From assembly GCF_963678635.1 (NCBI RefSeq), contig NC_087070.1:2223289-2287288 (forward strand): 64,000 bases of DNA, given 5' to 3'. Below, one piece after another: positions 57,195-64,000 of this stretch. The position numbers and the translations under genes were made by a program. Position 1 is the stretch's first letter. Each line of letters begins with the position of its first letter. The notes under the pieces were generated by a model. It made no database searches, was not told where the DNA came from, and was given only the letters and a program-made list of their open reading frames with translations. Origin of the DNA: Symsagittifera roscoffensis (lineage: Eukaryota; Xenacoelomorpha; Acoela; Convolutidae).

Positions 57195-57570
57195 AGTTGC
57201 TAGCCGCTAGCGTGCGTCCGATTGTTTCTCGCAGCTCCGTGTCCGCGGGCCCTTACGATGCCTGATGGACTTAACCAGTTAAAGCCGACATTGTCAAAAT
57301 TGCAAGGCTCATTTGATTGACTCGCAACCAATCTCAAGTTGTGTCTTCTTGAATGTAGACAAACACAATACAACCATACGTAGAGATATACACTACATAC
57401 CATGAAGCGTCCCCATTTGATTTTTCAAATTGTTCATGGCTGAAATTCTCATGCTATTTGATTCGTATTCCAATGTCGCCTGTTATCGTTGTTGTTTTAA
57501 AGTGTATTATGACCAATTGCTAACTTTAGTTTGTTGCTGAGAATTGGTTTCTCCTCTGAAGCGTTTACTA
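57195..57570 (+). repeat. Dispersed direct repeat, copy A
   Basis: Shares with 58375-58830 the ordered words GCTAGCGNNTAGCGTGC, TTTGATTGAC, CATGAAG.GTCC, TTTGATTCGTATTCCA and CGCCTGTTA, plus a TTGCTGRGAATYSGTTTCTC end, at roughly 70% identity with small indels. Neither copy has a convincing frame. Confidence 0.55.
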
Positions 57571-58374
57571 TAGACTTAAACAATTGTTGTAATCTATAAC
57601 TAACAGACCTAATTACCAAAGTACAAGTTAACTTTTTGGAAATAAGAAAATTGAAAAAATTCTGCTGATCACTAGATTCTCTACCTTTATTTCAGTGAGT
57701 TTTGCATAAAAGTGTTTTTACTCAATATTTTTCTGTCAACTATCAGACAGTTGATGAAAGCTGCCATTGGAAGACTACAAAAGGTTATTGCCTCTTTCGA
57801 GAGAAACGATAACCCTTTGTTTGAAAACTGCCTTGGTCATATTTCTATCTCAAACAGCTGATTGTTTCTGCTGCAGGTGTGGGACAAGACTAGAACACAC
57901 TTTCCAAAATGCACCAAAAAGGATTACACCAGAAATTGTTCATCAAAAATGGGAAACTTTTTTTAATGATTAACTCACAATATTTGGTGCAGCCTGTCCG
58001 TGACATCAACAACTACCACCTATGTGTGACCGCCCTCCTCTTCGCTGTCAGTTCGATAAGAACTTTCCTTGACCTCCACGCCATCAGATACAGGTCAACC
58101 GGCCTGACTTCTATCAAACCTTGCTCGTTGTTCCTTTTATCACTAAAGTAAGAGGCTCACAATGGACAATCCATTTGAGAAGAAAAATAGGTCAGCCGAA
58201 CAAAATCGTTCAACCGGTCAGCTGCGCCATATGTCAACTACTGGGAAAACTTTATTTTCCCGAGACTGAGTGAAAGCATCCAACTTGTCTACCCCTGCCT
58301 CTGGGTCGACCTCTTTTTCTTATGATCTGGACTGTCACCGCCTCTTTGTACTCCAAAAGTCTTGACGATTGAGA
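57571..58374. other. Spacer with a short Cys-containing frame
   Basis: The frame 57767-57973 includes CFCCRCGTRLEHTFQNAP and ends in FFND-stop; the start is not an ATG. TTTCTGCTGCAG at 57866-57877 could be a splice acceptor opening a short alternative frame (WDKTRTHFPKC). Neither is recognised; coding is doubtful. Confidence 0.2.
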
Positions 58375-58830
58375 AGATGCTAGCGACTAGCGTGCTCTCG
58401 AATTGTCCTCGCTGCTCCAAGTCCGCGTGCCCTAAAAAGTCTAAATGGAGTGTCCCATAGAAAGCCGTCATTGCCGAAAACTCATTGCCGAGAAAGCCGT
58501 CATTGGCTAAGAATCTTTTGATTGACACATAACCAATATCCTGTTGAGTCCATCTTGATTAGTTTCAGGTACACATACACAATGTAACCAAAGTTTTGAT
58601 GTCAAAACAGGTAAAACGCCCATTGGTACGCTCAAGATGTCATGAAGAGTCCGCGTTCGATTGTTTCAATTCTTCCACTGCTGAGAATCTCAGACTCTTT
58701 GATTCGTATTCCAGTCTCGCCTGTTACCGCTGTTTTTTTAAATGTTTTTCGACTAATCGTTAATTTTCGTTCATGCTTTTCCTTGCTGGGAATCCGTTTC
58801 TCATCTGAATTTTGTCCTAAGAATCAAACA
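58375..58830 (+). repeat. Dispersed direct repeat, copy B
   Basis: Second copy of the 57195-57570 sequence. It contains an additional short internal duplication: GAAAGCCGTCATTG occurs twice near 58461-58506, separated by AAAACTCATTGCCGA. Confidence 0.5.
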
Positions 58831-60547
58831 CTCGAGGTATTTTAAGCTTAAAAAATAGACAGCAGACTTTTTCAAAAAAGAGAGTTAGAAAAACTCTCCC
58901 AACACCCTTGAACTGAATTAAGTTACCAAAATCTGTAACTGTCAGCCAATTTGTTATGAATAAAACTTTATAAAATATCATTGTCACAATCTTCAAAATG
59001 AACTAAATGGCAATCGCACATGAAGAAGTCTGCCGATCGACGAATTGTCATTTTGTCTGTGGAGATCATTTGTCGCGAGTCAAAGAGCTAAGAACTTCAC
59101 AGCAAGGGTTTTTATGTTTTTTTTTATTCATATTGTGATTCTTTGAATTCGCAAATGACAAGTCCTTAAGGATATTGCTCTATGTCAACCGGATACAATT
59201 AATTCTCCAGAGCTAAACGTATGTAAAGTTTGCCCTGAGATCAACTCAACTTCAAATTGTAAGAATTACTGTTTGAAATTCTTGCAATTTTTGGTTTATT
59301 GTTCCAGATTCGTCTTTCCTTTTCATACCAGTTTTATTTGCGTCCCTGTTTCAGCGCCCCGACAATTATTAACTCCTTCGTTCAAACTGTGTATGCTTTA
59401 AATCAAGTTTTTAAAAGTTTAATAATTTTCAAGAAGAGTTTGTATGTTCTAGACCATTTGTTCTGATAGTTGAAAACAAAAATCCTTTTGTTACTGTTTC
59501 TCTCATTTTAGGGATACGTAACGCCTCCTATAAGATTTGAACATTAATGCCATTAAAGACTCAAGGGCTCTCTCTCCTAATGCTGTTTGGAATGATGAAA
59601 GAGTTTGTTTGTCCGAAGATGCAAGTAATAACAGTCAAGTTTGAGAAATTAGTTTCAACAATGCAAGGAAAGAAAAAACATTTATTCGTTGCATAAGTTT
59701 GTTCACAAACTGTAAAAGCAAGTGCTATTTGAACTTGTTCATGAACAAGCTTGCAATGTGCTACAGTAGCCTTCGCAAAATGTAAATAGTTTTGTGCAAT
59801 TCTTAAAGCAAACGCCAATATTTTTTTACTGGAAAAGGAAAGAAGATAGCTATGTTATTCTCCACAAAAAAAAAACAAATATAAACACATCGACCAACAA
59901 ACTGCCAGTGAATAGGGTTTAAATAGACCAATCACAAGTTATCATTTCTATATTTTTTCTTTTTGGTAAAAAAAATTTTCGTTGCTTTAAATTGTCTTCG
60001 AAGTGTTAATATTTTGTTTGATATATTTCTTGACTATGCGGTGGCAGAAGAATTTTCTACACAATCAAAAATCTGTTCAAAAAATGTCAAAACAGTTGCT
60101 ATATGGAGAAGTGTGTAGAAAAAGGTTTAACAAAAACAGAACGGTAATGCAAAGTGTTAAGCTAACTGTGACATTGTTTCTTGGACACTTTTTTTGATAG
60201 AAAAAACGGCAACAGAATATTTTGTGCTTTTTGGAAAAATAATTTTTTTTCCTAATAAAGAGGATATTTTAATCGACACCAATCTTAGTCAATTAGGGCA
60301 CTTGATTTAAATTGACCAATCACAAGCCAGGATTTATATTCTTTCTCTCTTTGTGAGACAAATTTTGAACACTTCTTTAACCTGTTCACATTTTGTGAAC
60401 AGAACTTTCAACCGCTCAGAGGAAAAACAACTTTCTCAAAGTTGATCAAATGTGTTTACGAAAAACGAATCCAATTTTTGTCCACGAAATAATTAAGCAT
60501 TGCATATAAAGTTCACAAGCTGCTATTGGTTTTGTTGACGCAAAAAT
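58831..60547. other. AT-rich, no recognised gene
   Basis: Several short frames (59561-59818 minus, 60003-60197 plus) lack motifs. A block containing AAAT.GACCAATCACAAG occurs twice (about 59923 and 60309), followed by a similar TATATTTTTTCT/TATATTCTTTCT sequence, an old ~390-bp spaced duplication. Confidence 0.4.
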
Positions 60548-60747
60548 NNNNNNNNNNNNNNNNNNNNNNNNNNNNNNNNNNNNNNNNNNNNNNNNNNNNN
60601 NNNNNNNNNNNNNNNNNNNNNNNNNNNNNNNNNNNNNNNNNNNNNNNNNNNNNNNNNNNNNNNNNNNNNNNNNNNNNNNNNNNNNNNNNNNNNNNNNNNN
60701 NNNNNNNNNNNNNNNNNNNNNNNNNNNNNNNNNNNNNNNNNNNNNNN
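60548..60747. other. Assembly gap (200 N)
   Basis: Exactly 200 consecutive N. A round number suggests a scaffolding gap of unknown true size. The sequence resumes inside a fold-back satellite. Confidence 0.98.
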
Positions 60748-60868
60748 AAAGCAAGATTTGAGCGGCTTGAGCGGTTTTACCAAAAAACGCCCAAACCGCT
60801 CAAATCTTGCTGGAAAACCGCTCAAACCGTTTAAAACTTGAGTGGTTTTTGAGCGGGATCTCGACCTG
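60748..60868. mobile_element. Right part of a GAGCGGTTT fold-back element
   Basis: GCAAGATTTGAGCGGCTTG (60750) and CCGCTCAAATCTTGC (60798-60812) form an inverted repeat. Further TTGAGCGGTTT-type units follow, up to a terminus GATCTCGACCTGGGTAC (60857-60873). The terminus is the inverted counterpart of CCCGAGTCGAGAT at 48476. The left half is hidden in the gap. Confidence 0.6.
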
Positions 60869-60879
60869 GGTACTTTACC

Positions 60880-61595
60880 AGTGACCTCGAAGCTGCGGGA
60901 GTTAAAACAGAATAGGAAAGTTTAAAATTTTTTGATTCCATAACCAAACTCATAATTGTAGGAAACGTAAAGAAAATGAATTTGAGTTTGTTTTCAAAGA
61001 CAAAAATATAGGTGAGCAGTCAAAAAATTTAGCACCTACAGATGATAATATAAAAAGAAGAAGGTGATATCACAGCAACTCATTATACTTTCGAAGTAAG
61101 TGTAACAACATCATCAGTAAAATTGAAACGATCAAGTTGTTCTCATTGCAGAGCGGAGACTCCGCTTGTTTTCAAATCCAAAAGTTTTGATCATTAAGCT
61201 TCACGTACTCTATTACCAAACTTTGCATAGTGTAATCTCTGAAGTTTCAAAATTTTAATGGATGATATATCACACAGAGCCCAGACAGTTTGGCTGAGAA
61301 CATTTAATGTATCCTTTGATTTAATTAGACGCAGCTCAATATATGCGTCTACCGAATCAGTTTATGATTGAACTGTCTGCGCGTCTAATCAAGCGCTGAG
61401 TTTGTCTTGCCGCCTTATGTTAAAAAAATTCGATTGATTGAGTATGTTACAAGTGAGTTTTGATAATTTTGTTCAAAATGCGCAGAACCTTGCAGAAGAA
61501 CTTTCAGAAGAAATCCTGTTTGATAACGTTTCAAGTTTTCGAGATTTATACTTTTTTGAATTCAGTCACTGATATCATACAAATTGTATTGAGAA
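60880..61595. other. No recognised gene
   Basis: A near-inverted pair ATTAGACGCAGCTCAATATA / CGCGTCTAATCAAGCGCTGAG lies at about 61324-61400. Short frames only. Confidence 0.4.
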
Positions 61596-62032
61596 CAGGG
61601 GCGGATCTAGGATTTTCTCGAAGGGGGTGGTTTTTCAAAAAAAATTCAAAAACTTTGACGACCTTTTTTTTTAGGTCGACCAAATTGATTTTCCGAGCTC
61701 TCCTAAAGCAGTAGAAAAAAGATGTTGTTTTGGCGAAATTTTTTGCGCCGCAGGCAAATTTTTGAAAGAACAGGTCAAAAAAGGTATTTTTGGGCACTTT
61801 TTGGAAAACTTTGACAAAAATTGCTTTTTTTGGCGTGCGTTCCACCTCAAAGTTAGTATATATTGGCGCCAAAGGCGCCTTTAGAAAAATTTTAGGGTCG
61901 GTCGGCCAAAATCGAATTTCTTGAAAAGTACCAAAAGGGAAACCCTTTGGGTCGGCAGGGTGTCGAATCCCTGAGGGGGAAAGGAGCAATCTTCATCAAC
62001 CCCACCCACCCCACCCCCTAAATCCGCCCCTG
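61596..62032 (-). mobile_element. Complete hAT-like MITE with CAGGGGCGGAT ends
   Basis: A 437-bp element, CAGGGGCGGATCTAGGA ... CTAAATCCGCCCCTG, flanked by ATTGAGAA (61588-61595) and ATTGGGAA (62033-62040). That is an 8-bp target duplication with one mismatch. It is inverted relative to the copy at 45137-45564. It contains the palindrome GGCGCCAAAGGCGCC. The 147-codon minus frame spanning it is an accident of the repeat. Confidence 0.85.
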
Positions 62033-62221
62033 ATTGGGAATCAAACTAAGTTGTTTCGAAAAACCAAAAAAGCTGAATAGTGGCTACTTTTGTGACTTTA
62101 AAACAAGTAATTTTGTTTTATGACCCCAAGGCTTTGTTATGCTGCTGTAATCTGTTTCTGATAAAATTCAGTGACTTATCTTAAAGTAGTGACGGTAGTA
62201 GTAGATGTTGAGGCTGATCAG

Positions 62222-62286
62222 GGGGGGGGGGGGTTGCATGGCGGACCCCATGTAAAAGTACGTTATAGATTTCCGGTCCGCCATGC
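62222..62286. repeat. G-run followed by a 12-bp perfect inverted repeat
   Basis: GCATGGCGGACC (62236-62247) and GGTCCGCCATGC (62275-62286) flank a 27-bp loop, just after a run of 14 G. A small stem-loop or MITE end; the partner terminus was not found. Confidence 0.55.
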
Positions 62287-62289
62287 TAT

Positions 62290-62866
62290 TTATTAAGATT
62301 GGGTATAGAGTCTACAATGTATTAAGATAGGGAATACCGATGGTAAGGTTTTATTGTTTGTGTGATGGTAAGATAATGGTAAGAAAAACGAAAATTTTTT
62401 GGTTTTTGTGCGAAAATGACTAATTTTTTCGCAAAAATCTCGGCGCGCGTTACCTAATTGGGAACAATTAATTGTTAATTACGTGTAGATTGTAGAATTA
62501 AGGTTGTGTATTTAGTTTTTTTTGGTGGATGGTAAGTCAATGGTAAGAGTTTTTGTGCAAAAACTTGGAATTTTTATCAAAAAAATTTAAAATTTTTTCG
62601 AAAAAATTCAAAACACGATAAGAATTTGTTTAATTTGTTTAATAAAAATTTATAAGATACTTTAACTTTCTATCTATCTGAATCTATTCTGAACCTACAG
62701 AGACATCGAAAAAAAACAGAATTTTTTGAGAGAAAAAAATTAAATTACAAAAAAGTATATAAATCACTGCATTATATAACAAGTTTACCGCAAAATTTTA
62801 CATTTTAACATCATAAAACCAATATATTACGACATCATGAATGAATTTACCTGACCAGATCAGTTC
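62290..62866. other. AT-rich spacer with ATGGTAAG repeats
   Basis: ATGGTAAG occurs five times between about 62338 and 62547, in close pairs (ATGGTAAGATAATGGTAAG and ATGGTAAGTCAATGGTAAG). There is no frame. Confidence 0.4.
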
Positions 62867-64000
62867 TTATAAGTTCAGTGGTTTTGTATGATTTCCATCA
62901 ACTTGTAATTGTCTTTTTGGATAAAAAAAGCTTAGTCTTTTCTCTGTTTGTTCATATGTTGCCACCATATGATTTATAGTTCTGAATCCTCTATTTGTAG
63001 ATATTAGGTTGATTGCTTCATCGAGCACTCTCCTGTACTTTGGCACAGGTCCGTCTCCAGAATCTTCGAGAACTCGCTTGTTTAATCCTTTACTGCTAAA
63101 TTTGAACTTATCGGACTTGTTGTCATAGCAGCAATATGTCTTGCTACACAAACATAGCATTTCTGTACATCTGAATTCTTCTTTAAAAAGTCCTGGCTCC
63201 CGCTTATCATGCTTTTTATGCGTACTGCAACACTTTCGAGGAAAGAAATTTGATTTTGCATCCGCCTTGAAAGAGTCTCTGCAGTCATTTTTCCTCAATT
63301 TTTCCCAAGCAGCTCTCTTATCTGGTTTGATACAGTCGTATAAATTCTCTTCAGCAAGTGCCAAGTAAAGTGAGTCGGTGTCCATCTCCAACTCTTCGAA
63401 TTTATGCAAAGAAGTTATAGTAGAGCTCCAACATTCTCAGTTTTGCATACTGAAGTATGAAAGAACCAACTATGATGGGTTCTCGGTGCTCAATAGTTGA
63501 TTTCAATAACTCCACCTCATATAAGTCCTTCTCAACTGAGTTAAGTCTCTTAAGCAGTGGTTCATTTATTGCCTTATGGGTTTTTTCATCGTTCAGATAT
63601 TTTGTGATTGTATGTCTCGATCTATCCATGATCTGATATCCATACGAAGAATTACCCAAAAGTTTCACTGTTTCTGCTGCAACTCCTGACAAAGGTTTTT
63701 CATCTCCTTCTCTTCTAGCATCAACCACTGACTGAACGAAATTATTAAGGTATTTCCGAAATTGGAGATTATTGAACAAAACGGTAAATTTTGGTGCACT
63801 GCAATCCAAGTTCCATATAAAAGTTGAAGAGAGGAGTTATAACTGTTCCATTTTCCAGCTTGAAAATAGATATCAGCATTCTCAGAGGATGCTTTGACAT
63901 TTCTTTCTCGATCGAATAGTTTTTCATGTAATCTCCAGTATCATTTCTTCCGACCTCAGTATTTTTGAAATTTGGAGGAAAATTTGCAAATTTTGATTTT
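62867..64000 (-). pseudogene. Polinton-like protein-primed family B DNA polymerase, palm/C-terminal part, frameshifted
   Basis: Read on the minus strand from the window edge, the enzyme is in three frames. Segment a (64000 to ~63769) contains KNYSIEKEMSKHPLRMLIS and FNFYMELGLQCTKIYRFVQ, then TAA. Segment b (about 63765 to 63402) contains FVQSVVDARREGDEKPLSG and polymerase motif B, KLLGNSSYG, then TAA after ELYYNFFA. Segment c (63409 to 62867) starts with motif C, EMDTDSLYLAL, and ends FYPKRQLQVDGNHTKPLNL-stop. It has a Cys/His-rich stretch, CCSTHKKHDKREPGLF..CTEMLCLCSKTYCC, probably structural. The catalytic Asp pair of DTDS is intact. Two breaks (near 63770 and 63405; the second also seems to have lost a few codons) inactivate it. 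The frames are otherwise clean, so the copy is much younger than the one at 54.8-55.6 kb. The 5' part lies beyond the window. Confidence 0.85.

Noticed and set aside
61546-61989. 147-codon minus-strand frame, one of the longest in the window
   Set aside because: It spans the complete hAT-like MITE from inside to flank. The frame is a by-product of the low-stop MITE sequence.
1-64000. CRISPR array, prokaryotic operons, rRNA genes or tRNA genes
   Set aside because: Repeats lack regular repeat-spacer structure. No Shine-Dalgarno-organised genes, no conserved rRNA segments and no convincing A/B-box cloverleaf were found by eye. A tRNAscan or Rfam search would be needed to exclude short RNAs.

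Overview
The window is AT-rich, intron-bearing animal DNA dominated by transposable-element debris, with only a few host-gene exons. A metazoan, probably an invertebrate, is suggested by several things read directly from translations. There is half a 14-3-3 protein, a Bel/Pao retrotransposon C-terminus, a Penelope-type GIY-YIG remnant and an APE-type LINE. There are also hAT-like MITEs with 8-bp target duplications, and two separate protein-primed family B DNA polymerase (Polinton-like) remnants. GT-AG introns of about 63-560 bp are present. The species cannot be named from sequence alone, and no homology search was possible.

Layout. 1-10.7 kb: fold-back MITEs with CCCGGG-type ends (640-963, 1712-2697, 6049-6942), an isolated ABCG-transporter exon (2961-3125), possible exons of unknown genes (7309-7503 minus; 8310-8670 plus) and a first exon for a small one-pass membrane protein with a polyproline run (9504-9664). 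10.7-26.2 kb: a tandem array of four units (about 5.1, 4.4, 4.2 and a partial 1.8 kb). Each is built from ~520-bp modules ending in GTTCCGACT, present in both orientations, with AT palindromes and G/C-rich tracts; no gene is recognised in it. 26.2-33.6 kb: G-rich DNA, more CCCGGG elements, hairpin MITEs and a Bel/Pao tail with the start of its 3' LTR. 33.6-36.5 kb: the N-terminal half of a 14-3-3 gene lying between two copies of a TATA-containing repeat and cut off exactly at a fold-back element end, then a Penelope-like remnant. 36.5-46 kb: dispersed repeats and MITEs.

46.1-48.4 kb holds the best gene: three in-frame exons joined by phase-1 introns, encoding the N-terminal ~526 residues of a secreted, acidic protein of unknown family. 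Its later exons are not found. 49.6-53.1 kb is a decayed LINE on the minus strand with recognisable endonuclease, reverse transcriptase and a zinc knuckle. 53.1-60.5 kb contains unknown ORFs and a broken PolB exonuclease domain (54.76-55.60 kb, minus). A 200-N assembly gap (60548-60747) abuts a fold-back repeat. 61.6-62.0 kb is a complete hAT-like MITE. 62.87-64.0 kb is the palm part of a second, better preserved but frameshifted PolB, running off the right edge.

There is no sign of an operon, CRISPR array or prokaryotic system. The most unusual structure is the set of non-autonomous elements that share a CCC(G)GGTYGA terminal core but have unrelated satellite-like interiors, together with the large fold-back tandem array.
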